Shown here: positions 53,501 to 57,458 of the stretch, one piece after another | Numbering within the stretch: position 1 is the first letter of the stretch | Layout: each line of letters opens with the position of its first letter | Origin: a virus | Virus record (IMG/VR): IMGVR_UViG_3300038424_000709 | Span: 50,184-114,183 of that record | Direction: 5' to 3' (one strand) | Length of the DNA stretch: 64,000 bases | Notes under the pieces: model-generated | Database searches by the model: none | What the model saw: the letters and a program-made list of their open reading frames with translations, nothing else | Told to the model about the DNA's origin: nothing | Program-made: the position numbers and the translations under genes

Positions 53501-56080
53501 GCCCAGTTCACGCAGACCGGCAGGACGGAGGAGCTCAGGCGGGCGAGGATGAGGAAGGACGGCATATTCCACCCCGCCGCGCCGCCGTATGCCGGGGACC
53601 CCGACGCCATAGACGTCGCCGTGCAGGACGCCAAGGCAAGGGGATGCAAGGCCGTGTGGCTGGACGAGGGGAGGGGCCAGCCCGAGTCGGTCTACGTGTT
53701 CGACGGGTCCGCCCTGCGCAAGGCGGCGGCGGGCGAATGGTGGCGGCGCTGGCGCAAGACTCAGGTCCTCCCCAGGGGCACCGTCCTCTACCATGGCACC
53801 TCGCAGAGGTTCGACCCGTCCGGCATCGAGATGCCCGCTTGGTTCAGCACGTCGGAGTCCGTCGCCGAGCACTTCCAGGACTGGCACGGCGGGGAGGAAA
53901 GCGGCAAGGTCCTCCGGTACAAGGTCATCTGTCCCATCAGACTCCCCCGCATCGACGGCAAGGAGGAAATGGAAAAGTTCTGCGAGATGATTGGCGTCAA
54001 CATGGAGGCATACGGTTCCGAGGACATCGTCGACGCGATGCGGAACTCCAGCATGCCCGGCTGGATCATCCCCGACAACTACCCGGACGGGGACGACATC
54101 CTGTTGGCATCGAGGGAATGCCTTGAGGCCCTCGACGAGGAAGAAGGGAAAACGGCGACACAGCATGGCGGGCCCTTCCTCAAGCTAGCCTCCGGCACCT
54201 GGCAGGAGGCGGAGCGCATCATCAGGTCCGTGGACCCCGGCAGCCAGATGGTCCTGTTCCATGCCGGGACCGCCGACGAGGACGCCTCCATCGTCGAACA
54301 GGGTGTACGGGCCCAGATGGGCAAGTGGGTGGAGGAGTGCCTGCAGGGGGCGACGGATAGCGAGGATGCCATACAGGAAATCAAGGACCGAGGGGGGGCG
54401 GCGTACTTCGACGAGATGCCCCGCTGGATCAGGTCGAAGGTTCGCAGGGCGGTGGGGCACGACCCCACCCCGGACGACATCAGGAGGCACGGGCAGCTCA
54501 CCATCGTGGTGGCGGACCTGGACGGGCCCATACAGCGGTACCTCGGGGAGGACAGGCACGCCGGGCCGGAGGTCCAGAGCCTGCGCGGGGAGAGGAACGT
54601 CGACTACGACCTCCCCTTTGGCCTGGAGCCGGGGGACTACTTCTCCGAGGAGGACGTTGCGGCGGACATCACGCTCGTCGGGGACGACCTCGTCAGGTTC
54701 ATGGAGCGGAACTACCCGAGGGAGATGGAGAGCCCCTCCCGCCGCAGCCTCCCGGTGCCGCTCAAGGACGCCTACGAAAGCGTGTGGGGGCCCGAGAAGA
54801 CGGCCGCGGCAAGGCGTCCCAAGCTTGCCCCGTTCCAGAGGAGCGGCTGGCTGGAGGCCGGGGGGCGCTGGCACGAGTACGACGACCGCCAGATGGCGGA
54901 GGCTGGGCACGGGGACTCGGCGGTGGACTTCGGCCTTGTGGGGCCGGTCTGGAAGGACGAGGGGCTCGGCTACCTGGACCAGGAGGCGACGATGGGGGCG
55001 GCCCTGGAGAAGGGCCACGTGGCGGTCAGGAAGGTCTGGGGGAAGAACGACAAGTGGGAGATGGAGGCGTACGCCAAGGCCCGCAAGACGGTGGAGCTGG
55101 CGCTGGCCAGGCTGCCGGCCGGCGCGATCGTAGAGGTGACGCTGTACGGCAGGGGGACGATAAGGGACGCCACTGTGGAGCGCGCCGCCGAATGGGTCAG
55201 GAGCCCGATGGGGGGGATCACGGGGTCGGCAACCAAGCTCGCCTTCCCCGCCGACCGCACCGTCTCCCCGCAGGATGCCGTCGACCGCGGCATGTTCGGG
55301 CCGGTATGGCACGGGACCACCCCGCAGGCCGCCGCGGGCATCGACAGGGAGGGGTTCAAGGTCTTCGAGGGGGAGGCCAACTCGGCGGAAATCCAGCATG
55401 GGTACGAGGGGAAGACGGACTATGCCCTCGGGCTCCCAGCCCCGGTCCACCACCTTGGGTATGGCATCTACTTCACGACCAGCAAGGCCATCGCCAAGGC
55501 GTTCAACGGCGGCACCACCAGGGGGCTCAGGTCCTACTACCTCGACGTCCCGAGGCTGGAGACCATCAACTTCGGCTCCCCCAACACCATGATGAAGTGG
55601 TGGATCAAGAACGGGTACAGCCCGGAGGTCGCCAGGGTCGACCGGGTGGCGGCGACCAAGATGCTGACCGACAGCCTCAAGTCCAGGTTCGACGCCGTGT
55701 GGTACAAGGGGATGGGCATCCGACGCCTCCTGGATGGCGACCAGGTGGCGGTGTTCGACCCGTCCCGCATTTATTTGGCGGACCCGTCGCTGGCCAGGCC
55801 GGGGGACATGGGGAGCGAGGTGGTCCGGAAGGCTGACGGCATGAGGGGCGTCGTCAAGGCCGTCCGCAGGCTGACGCCGGAGCAGAGCAGGGAGTTCCAC
55901 GGCGGTGCCGAAAGGCTGCTGACCGTGACGTGGCGGAAGGGCGGGACGGACTACAACGTGTACGACAGGGACGTGGAGCCCTTACAGGCAGGCAAAAAAA
56001 CGTCGGGCCCCCCTTCCGCCTCCTCGGGCAGCAGGGGCCTGTTCGGCAGGTCGAACTTGCAGGGATTGGGCACGTCGTAG
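38543..56080 (+). CDS. giant 5,845-residue polyvalent protein: GNAT, SprT, papain-like, GIY-YIG, ParB-like and about 20 ART-like modules
   Basis: One uninterrupted reading frame of 17.5 kb. Domain order by motif (residues): GNAT-like 1-155; GNAT 165-280 (VDPAWRRKGVATAMY); SprT-like HELAHH at 354-359 with GHGRSW at 388; ART-like 540-663, H677, and 835-1039 (FGNSRVVD, H856); papain-like C1078, H1118, D1130 followed by a Cys-rich knuckle; ART H1291; R-S-ExE ART R1501; ART H1667; R-S-ExE ART R1919; ART about 2034-2173; GIY-YIG-like about 2199-2295; degenerate metallopeptidase EEGAH (2438-2442); ART H2646; ParB-like D2855/H2858/R2859; helical repeat domain about 2903; ART H3101; R-S-ExE ARTs R3298 and R3460; unknown 3565-3800; helical repeat domain about 3825; ParB-like D4018/H4021/R4022; R-S-ExE ART R4107; ART H4256; ARTs H4516, H4641, R4966, H5084, H5240; helical repeat domain about 5433; ART H5590. 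ART assignments rest on HGT, VYR or YWS and E-x-E patterns, not on alignment. Polyvalent proteins are thought to enter the host with phage DNA. ATG 38543 lies in a palindrome with no clear ribosome site. Confidence 0.8.
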   Translation: MRIAQNPLLRTAWQEISYNTPHYDLIGGILENDPDLEAWADNEHLSDPEGFVRMLSGKKVGVIDIMFASPRGEGWGNKTLERFTRQARRMGCDAVVLLVGIYEKNVRALKGMNLAKWYERHGFEHVGMAGGEWAEEGEKPTLPLMVKWLVPQEPARPKKATGTPAFTCQLEIVDAHRDELFGRVTAWAGEDAGAWKSVPDGKGGHTETRRGVKVGYLHFSEYRDEVWVQYVFVDPAWRRKGVATAMYEKVGQEFPGEKITSSGTTGEGGKLRKSLNQKGIVAKAMDYGQVRNVLASLMPDVRGDLPVPELKVVNNIKSRWLGDCRWTIGKPNTVITLQKSICGDDETLRRILAHELAHHEEMLVYWQGKLNEGMTPQTVKMLSGVMGGHGRSWKEVADRWNAKYGKDFVTEKSDQAMVVEYDEKPFYVLLHRYPYGNNNRLWQYSAHLSQKQKELLATPKLQDPGQYKLVETTDRRFLCKAGISPYGGYAIARGPELEAKFDEMWGQPDVREGWLTSVTASSSGGGAMDALLRRINSKDWWHVPPEDPKAYSKRGQFLASTFREAEFWGRPLDAPLHVHVANPLVGDEESILRDLGLGGIPDDAGVAARFFLDARMKQEAEKRGFDSIVLFSPSNYKRFVGQGTVPISIELNVFKPVFAPENKQAAGRAGNVGTAWHGTSEDAAYSIKEKGLVPGKFWGTAYATPDKGLAIYYALGDALGKGLKEGIDPEKEPGRMPDVFLVRIDDPRGAGMDLQPRVGLGDDEIDVYLKRGPVGPQHISAVERYRYKDLLPYLKKRISPTARWQGVKKGISRVPPYRTEGIKKAAARPIRTPALDAWFGNSRVVDAAGRPLVVYHGSKSPWVSSFDLGMAGTSWAGAAGVEKGIWFTSSKDNARFFSDSGPKKKADEASIQGYGKDGEFYAAVFTLREEPIFSVGPYPTIEKAEEEAKSQARMYNRKLRTDTHVMAVYLKIENPLVLDGIVPRKAEFDWAKKNGRDGIIARDVYDGATQSDVYVIFSPSQVKSADRNTGTFDPDDLSITASGKETMPTPEVLDALRRIRGSIRMDESASAAASEGQCGFVSEAASKKFGWGIEGGFYLPDGIPAPHGRRPNFGHLDHVWNVLKDGTVIDGTHDQFGKPDVNVVRPGQPGHEKYHAFCGDPKCPCCACPQCNPDGAKVGSLKKAFVRQDLAWLKGYLTMTDAEKGEELARQFPHRFFDWLSGQELPEGWKAPKDLEDLIDNDMFSGLPPAMCEQFLRSDEGMRAVDDDPMDAPSFMHMEYEGIVKNQWLVHKTDEPGEISLHGFTRGMWDLARLGLTTYFTDKAKTGGYNFAVPAGEAGRIERKYGKHAVLFRASGIRIHHYGDEEDQVIFWGRDARDIVPIHERGGEWCLPEGGNGRPVFEAERLQDAVDWAVANFQQYRRWLVPAPTAGKEPKPGSPLLAPKAPVTASARRRVEMPRSPRKYLEGLGLSAGADLKIREWALPDQVEYLNSIKFPLTVYRQLEVPAGKKVNLENVGIYWSDNVDSAQSYWGPSSIWTPSVGGEEGGIVTLRAEVLSEDDVDWEGTLHANAKDPDEDEIRLVPGARIRLTGIEEPKDNDFRTMNKMVTASHKQTPHRENEFPDLGEGEAIGGYGTQPECIDGNRTGLSLEELEEQAKTAATGDWLYHVTYFNRLEDIIWLGLETGHPASIGGLYGWHTKGRSFLTEWRGVGFWYQRAVDWAYHNSDSPVEEGLVPVVLRTKEAKRLKVQPDEVGTGDAVADAFFTERSIPAARLQVWDGRQWTRLTEDAMQAMTPEGYVREADRPLTDPEEGEEGSGDDEEYYIDEGVLYPKTAGAMEGMPSWEEWKRQHGGIEGMVRDVDSWDQWEPYEEDEVRKFDALPEEEQAKWVYGNAEEHLRGRYDELLRQHGRWTFPLTVYRMLSLVGGRKAVNPKKIGIFWSWDENSAEAHWGSFGPGTEEILLQARVGKDDIDWEGTFEANMDPATGEEEREIRLKEGVHPVIVAWKKGGYGWRAAPKAWRTMTAFKYDKGQFHTGVPAVFRGYHVTGADGRIKWGEGGAFFSEDPAPEYGTHYVVATLRMANPLVAEDQWDATRRLTDLPGMEDLDKALSDDTGPPQTQEEWARVDRSVARLAQRAGHDGLVYTDIAALTDMEFVVFDPSQVTNVGKPVDTQVYVDKLLREMKKDKYARAPADEGKLGAVYLLHFLGGGIPHGSQAATRHYCGFAIDPMARIKRHYEGTSWVRLMEVAKERGISFTVARIWEGVTRGFERKLKDAGGLSRHCPICKAEGTDRGSLYKKKVEVQEAPVGPAAGPDHAEVETSKAASVPKEAGDRYMGQPGRTAFPSKFDYGFVRRIAVSPLGEIAGTLGDLLVGRKVRALYEGVLDVPVVALDRPIQGGKVVENPNVKFFGGAGRFRGEPAMFVNPRLGPEDMIRTILEEGAHILHAVRKRQVVKTDLAKLVDEESFRRYMTDPEEVAAKRMMEHAMILREDAAPWWDVYLDGQKIDSLPAVAADAEEVRRSLVDHDGYDPAIEVRQHRKVASSPPPPHVLEEAGRMLAGASAEACGTSKVVDGWWVETHTIGCRNAADEPEDEWWDSHFRIYDEYMNDGISTVLGEADGGKFATVTPQRSTLVKQAAKALPEFLYHGTTSTYTGDILKVGLRAGTWFSTEPVAAWYARNFIKSKGGKPVVIRIPSRRFRVDGLYQAEAYSWEYGYPIEVKEEDVIVLKPMKTSSILCKAKDDKFATVTPQRSTMPRQAGDSFYPPEADAGWITSYIAKLHRGGVEGKAGGLDYLLKLVESSASRYVLRDIPLEDLYIPDCSTTSTGSKDLEAIREYQDMDAEFPPIVVIGGRIVDGMHRATAAWDRGDETIRAYVGVPSTKVTQQRDRTASSVAKVGGLQEISNGWIKLDGSFVYSTAHNEDAKRWGYENLEEAVDEGLVRVIGTSRHLSFEATDAAGPRHRILEALDSINHDAEVAIELIQDRSLGHSVYKRFDSPWDAGKWLSRWKRAFGKKEAIGDKGWSYDDPLTDRSADFFELVENPHSERKKEAAAKTAAWEGAVDFSSDPRWHDVFYGMPTPRRIKELGQFLRSDANRFVTLYHGTDAGHPVMEEGLLPTSAGRAKSIQSSPGFVYLSVFPGHAKTFGELAYGPTTPIAVYAVTVTARRLLPDPDQLRNKRMYGNAEVGDTLAESLAIGHGARVRGKVDPMQLSVVRGPKKASGPTGFPSVAEVLEWGHVEPHELVDWGKVEDAVSRIPVSQRNQTRKEDEDQTALRILTEQWEAARERLGALRFPLAAYRALSFDSPDWGKEVNKGGFGVYWSLSEDSSYIGEDLVGKYVFVFRGVIESPDDVDWVPTAYLNTVIPEEEEVRLKEGARVRVDGWKARGGGRWTRLSGGMAVTASTPKEAAGDLMSLFEGVRVPSQLPDVDVMREYLSPEALEEYLETRKFFLKLPNPFVVYRALKLDSESVLPRRQDFGVCWTWDFDKARPYGPAAQRQGVRHIFQGEVALEDVDWGYTAIVTSSEEKEIRLRRGARVRLTRWFNPRFEGDGWKAPPYQYVTASASKAAFTDAAMYADADLRDEVAREILDEYKKVVGDGIDYAMPGKRPTKKHLFQKNYRQRWRVVPAARLMKIWKDYAKAGIVRDQAGMDEIADIVTENILKIEVNTILCRHTSWSPEEFAAEVLDHEVPEGYFDLLPSFFDDEEGSWRLSDFATGPLTTLALDLYDAKTAEAKLQVVDKILNIVHQRSDLSGWLVQGGRVTLRKLFEYIGEAKGGENVVWVRDPKGKVVFNPDFDPSKTAADPSIPAGDEEFWKAGGLVVGGVLHPFTKELDTHPLLAKSLGLEAWAAEGAIRVTTDWLSRCGCSAREKIYMEVLNLGQKQDVISLLRDHPPPAGVPITLEWGGYLKMYREFDGPEVAIEWLENLGGSTRVAARAGDRIGGQAVVDYVMSQHPEWKDRTYAEQLVGLDAGGDYVLKEVSLQKLEAGDDYDPSLAEKYARMETPIPPIVMDGDGRIRDGNHRVAAGKIRGDKAILAYVPVDSYQGLPTGKAAAGKESYNSLMAGVGMPSQLPAAEEYERWYGDAYLGRYQEFREFCNGLPDPLVVYRAVKMPDRYPYTRGFGIYWTWDEGHAVPYDADSVLAEEGGWEKEDWTEYSRGLKTYVFRGEVALKDVDWASTVWANLRHSDEKEVTLRHDAPVRVTGWKLRGSSRWQRPKYEHVTASKTTVAVTDSPQFRAWFGKSKVVNPDGTPMVMYHGSPRGKNYRPEWVDDLKKAVRLAFDHMGKAYPGDEDVDKRLDGWVDTMERFDKQNPGVIPEEVMGGIHRKRVPFEAFNPGMQGRNTEAADAKVGFFFTPDQNFAQRFTYRVEYDPMLGQKRIIDGYDPHVFEVYLRIENPLDLTVKTKANAQALLDSGLLGPREELERLGWGVEGIYKDLRSADGSKSLQQIISRHPERIRGAGYDGIINRVKDQWGKSNVEYVVFSPDQIKAVDSKGFDPSDRRMTASKTAAPESIWYHGTTPAAAKDIEKDGLVPPALKADYTGGAGGGHIYISTDRRVALGWGLRKARQENSKRVALVLFRPTKGVQFLDRHNPDVSSLEGTIPATAVTGVEFYDTKAVAEAISTQKPIPPKLAAPKSVWYHGSSIKNLRSILKQGLIPDPKERNWGEDAAASAVSVSRVSYGGTYVARNLMTAASAPKDHNEEGREVVVCMELQPNTMYLDEDDVVFYLSHPLGRLSDNTYYSLPTFLGKDGSWKEFADAERRKYVEDAVRGLAFKWKMPGEDKGSLHPGMEERLRALLPEAWEAALLRIAAHEAKRSKPYDLRHAYHKAFPYVEYDSIPDVQALIPSPEEGEAAFRDAVEKITRALRQFARPLRPGEAYNRDTARITEPIGYSGSNRILAVVEVRDGRKYKGDDWKNPTVLVIHYGEIPPDFFAQFKERYGGEFVVEQAHQPGKAADDGTILLFRGEGGGSKKGGRYWSPDEAWAAQFTQTGRTEELRRARMRKDGIFHPAAPPYAGDPDAIDVAVQDAKARGCKAVWLDEGRGQPESVYVFDGSALRKAAAGEWWRRWRKTQVLPRGTVLYHGTSQRFDPSGIEMPAWFSTSESVAEHFQDWHGGEESGKVLRYKVICPIRLPRIDGKEEMEKFCEMIGVNMEAYGSEDIVDAMRNSSMPGWIIPDNYPDGDDILLASRECLEALDEEEGKTATQHGGPFLKLASGTWQEAERIIRSVDPGSQMVLFHAGTADEDASIVEQGVRAQMGKWVEECLQGATDSEDAIQEIKDRGGAAYFDEMPRWIRSKVRRAVGHDPTPDDIRRHGQLTIVVADLDGPIQRYLGEDRHAGPEVQSLRGERNVDYDLPFGLEPGDYFSEEDVAADITLVGDDLVRFMERNYPREMESPSRRSLPVPLKDAYESVWGPEKTAAARRPKLAPFQRSGWLEAGGRWHEYDDRQMAEAGHGDSAVDFGLVGPVWKDEGLGYLDQEATMGAALEKGHVAVRKVWGKNDKWEMEAYAKARKTVELALARLPAGAIVEVTLYGRGTIRDATVERAAEWVRSPMGGITGSATKLAFPADRTVSPQDAVDRGMFGPVWHGTTPQAAAGIDREGFKVFEGEANSAEIQHGYEGKTDYALGLPAPVHHLGYGIYFTTSKAIAKAFNGGTTRGLRSYYLDVPRLETINFGSPNTMMKWWIKNGYSPEVARVDRVAATKMLTDSLKSRFDAVWYKGMGIRRLLDGDQVAVFDPSRIYLADPSLARPGDMGSEVVRKADGMRGVVKAVRRLTPEQSREFHGGAERLLTVTWRKGGTDYNVYDRDVEPLQAGKKTSGPPSASSGSRGLFGRSNLQGLGTS
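46403..46435 (+). repeat. 33-bp direct repeat, copy 1 (polyvalent gene)
   Basis: Encodes KFATVTPQRST. Copy 2 lies at 46769-46801 with one mismatch, exactly 366 nt (122 codons) away; between them is an ART-like module with visibly lower GC. Confidence 0.85.
46769..46801 (+). repeat. 33-bp direct repeat, copy 2 (polyvalent gene)
   Basis: Second copy of the repeat at 46403; flanks the A/T-richer cassette on its 3' side and keeps the reading frame. Confidence 0.85.
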
Positions 56081-56160
56081 AACTTCACGTCCCCGTTCCA
56101 GAGCTGCACCCGATCCTGGGATATGACCCACATCGGACCCTTGGTCGTCGGCATGTTCAT
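55951..56160 (-). CDS. hypothetical small protein, antisense to the polyvalent gene 3' end
   Basis: A 69-residue protein (MNMPTTKGPMWVISQDRVQ...) whose start ATG 56160 overlaps the stop of the upstream minus-strand gene as ATGA. Its 3' end is antisense to the last 130 bases of the polyvalent gene. The ATGA coupling supports it although no family is recognised. It shares no sequence with the polyvalent product, as expected for antisense genes. Confidence 0.55.
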   Translation of the reverse strand: MNMPTTKGPMWVISQDRVQLWNGDVKFYDVPNPCKFDLPNRPLLPEEAEGGPDVFLPACKGSTSLSYTL

Positions 56161-56396
56161 GGCTGCCCCGGATTGTCCCATGCCCTCGGCCCGAATCCCC
56201 GTTCCCTCTTGTGCCTTTCCCGGATCAGCCTGGCGTCGCGGACGTTGATGAACAAGAATACGAGGGACATCAGGGGATAGAGCCAAATCAGGGAAAGCTG
56301 GGGGGGATTGAACACGATGGCCCCGGCAAGCAGGCAGAAGTCCAGGAATCCCACTGCCAGGACGACGAACAGCATCGAAAGGACGTGCATCTTCAT
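56157..56396 (-). CDS. small membrane protein with two transmembrane helices
   Basis: A 79-residue protein with two hydrophobic helices (MLFVVLAVGFLDFCLLAGAI and LIWLYPLMSLVFLFINV) and a basic C-terminal tail (RLIRERHKRERG). ATG 56396 has GGAGGAAAA directly upstream. The C-terminal positive charges suggest a cytoplasmic end. It belongs to a minus-strand run of small membrane proteins (56409, 56527). Function, for instance in lysis or envelope modification, is unknown. Confidence 0.55.
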   Translation of the reverse strand: MKMHVLSMLFVVLAVGFLDFCLLAGAIVFNPPQLSLIWLYPLMSLVFLFINVRDARLIRERHKRERGFGPRAWDNPGQP

Positions 56397-56408
56397 TTTT
56401 TCCTCCGG

Positions 56409-56543
56409 TCATGCTTGCATTGCCAGGAACACCAAGCCGATCACCAATGCCGCCAGGGGGACGACGAACCCGAGGACGTAGTTCAGCGGGCTGGAGGTCG
56501 CCCAGAGGGCGTACTTCGTGCAGACCTCATCCGCCTTCCTCAT
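56409..56543 (-). CDS. very small membrane protein
   Basis: A 44-residue protein with one strong transmembrane helix (VLGFVVPLAALVIGLVFLAM), starting ATG 56543 and ending TGA 56409. Its start overlaps the stop of the gene at 56527-56913. Its presence within a row of coupled membrane-protein genes supports it. No function known. Confidence 0.45.
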   Translation of the reverse strand: MRKADEVCTKYALWATSSPLNYVLGFVVPLAALVIGLVFLAMQA

Positions 56544-56913
56544 CGGTCTTCCTCCATGTGCCGACGTTCGCCCGGAAGGGCGCAAGGACGTTGTCCGCCA
56601 GCGCCTTCGCGAAGCACCGCAGGCGCTCCCGTCTTTGCCTGCTTCTTTCCTTCTTTTCCCTTTCCGCCCTGATCCTTTCGTTCATGATGGGGATGATGCA
56701 CGGCTCCACCCTGGTGTGGAGGTCCTCCCTGAGGGCCTTCCTGGCCTTCCTCACGTGGTAGTCCGCATACGTCCTGCGGGCCATCCTGTCGAGGCTGTCC
56801 CAGAACAGCCACAGGAGGAACAGCCCCGCCGCGGCCTCGGGATAGGGCCACAGGATCGCCGCAGCCGCCACCCCCGTCGCCTTCCTGAGGGGCCTTCCTA
56901 TTTTTGCCTGCAT
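56527..56913 (-). CDS. membrane protein with basic cytoplasmic tail
   Basis: A 128-residue protein: two nearby hydrophobic segments (GVAAAAILWPYPEAAAGLFL, then LWLFWDSL) followed by a long Arg/Lys/Glu-rich helical region (VRKARKALREDLHTR, REKKERSRQRRERLR). ATG 56913 overlaps the previous gene's end. The basic tail may bind nucleic acid or the membrane surface. Not recognised as a known family. Confidence 0.5.
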   Translation of the reverse strand: MQAKIGRPLRKATGVAAAAILWPYPEAAAGLFLLWLFWDSLDRMARRTYADYHVRKARKALREDLHTRVEPCIIPIMNERIRAEREKKERSRQRRERLRCFAKALADNVLAPFRANVGTWRKTDEEGG

Positions 56914-57095
56914 CTGTGCTCCTTCATGAGGGACAGGACGTCCGCCGCCTGCCCGGTAAGGACGAGCAGTATGCCCCTGCACTTCTCGCATATGACGGTG
57001 GCTTTGTTCCCCTCCCTCCACATGCGGAAGTTGAGGCTCTCCCCCGGCCAGCATGCCGGGCGGGGCTTCATCCGCTTCTTGGATTTGTTGGGCAT
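56898..57095 (-). CDS. small Cys-containing basic protein
   Basis: A 65-residue basic protein with a C-x2-C pair (CEKC) and a late Cys (HRC), preceded by GGAGGGGCC and ATG 57095. It overlaps the next minus-strand gene by 16 nt. It may be a small zinc-binding, DNA-associated protein; no family recognised. Confidence 0.5.
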   Translation of the reverse strand: MPNKSKKRMKPRPACWPGESLNFRMWREGNKATVICEKCRGILLVLTGQAADVLSLMKEHRCRQK

Positions 57096-57116
57096 GGCCC
57101 CTCCTCAGGCTTGTGC

Positions 57117-57458
57117 CTATATGCGCCTTCCCCTTTTCTTGAGCTCGAACTCCACGATCTCCAGCGTCCCGTGGGACGGCAGCGGGCTGAACCTTCTGGC
57201 TGCCGCCTTGCGGGAAACGGTGATGGCGTGGACGTCGTAGTCCAGCTCGTCCAGCCAGTAGTTTTTGGGCTCCGGCTTCGGCAGCCCTTCCACGCTGGTC
57301 TTCGTCGCGCAGTCCTCTTCCTCCCCGCATCCCTCTGCCGCTGGTGCGGGGCCATCGTACCAGGAAGACGGCGGGCTGTCATAGAAGATGACGACGGAAT
57401 CCTTCTGTATGCTCGCCCCGACCCATACTACCGTGCGGGCGTTAATGTCGAATCTCAT
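57117..57458 (-). CDS. hypothetical beta-rich protein
   Basis: A 113-residue protein rich in beta strands (TVVWVGASIQKDSVVIFY) with an acidic middle and basic end (ELKKRGRRI). Two adjacent ATGs (57461 and 57458) overlap the stop of the CCA enzyme gene; the second has the better spacing to AAGGAGG, so 57458 is chosen. Co-translation with the CCA enzyme is likely. No family recognised. Confidence 0.5.
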   Translation of the reverse strand: MRFDINARTVVWVGASIQKDSVVIFYDSPPSSWYDGPAPAAEGCGEEEDCATKTSVEGLPKPEPKNYWLDELDYDVHAITVSRKAAARRFSPLPSHGTLEIVEFELKKRGRRI

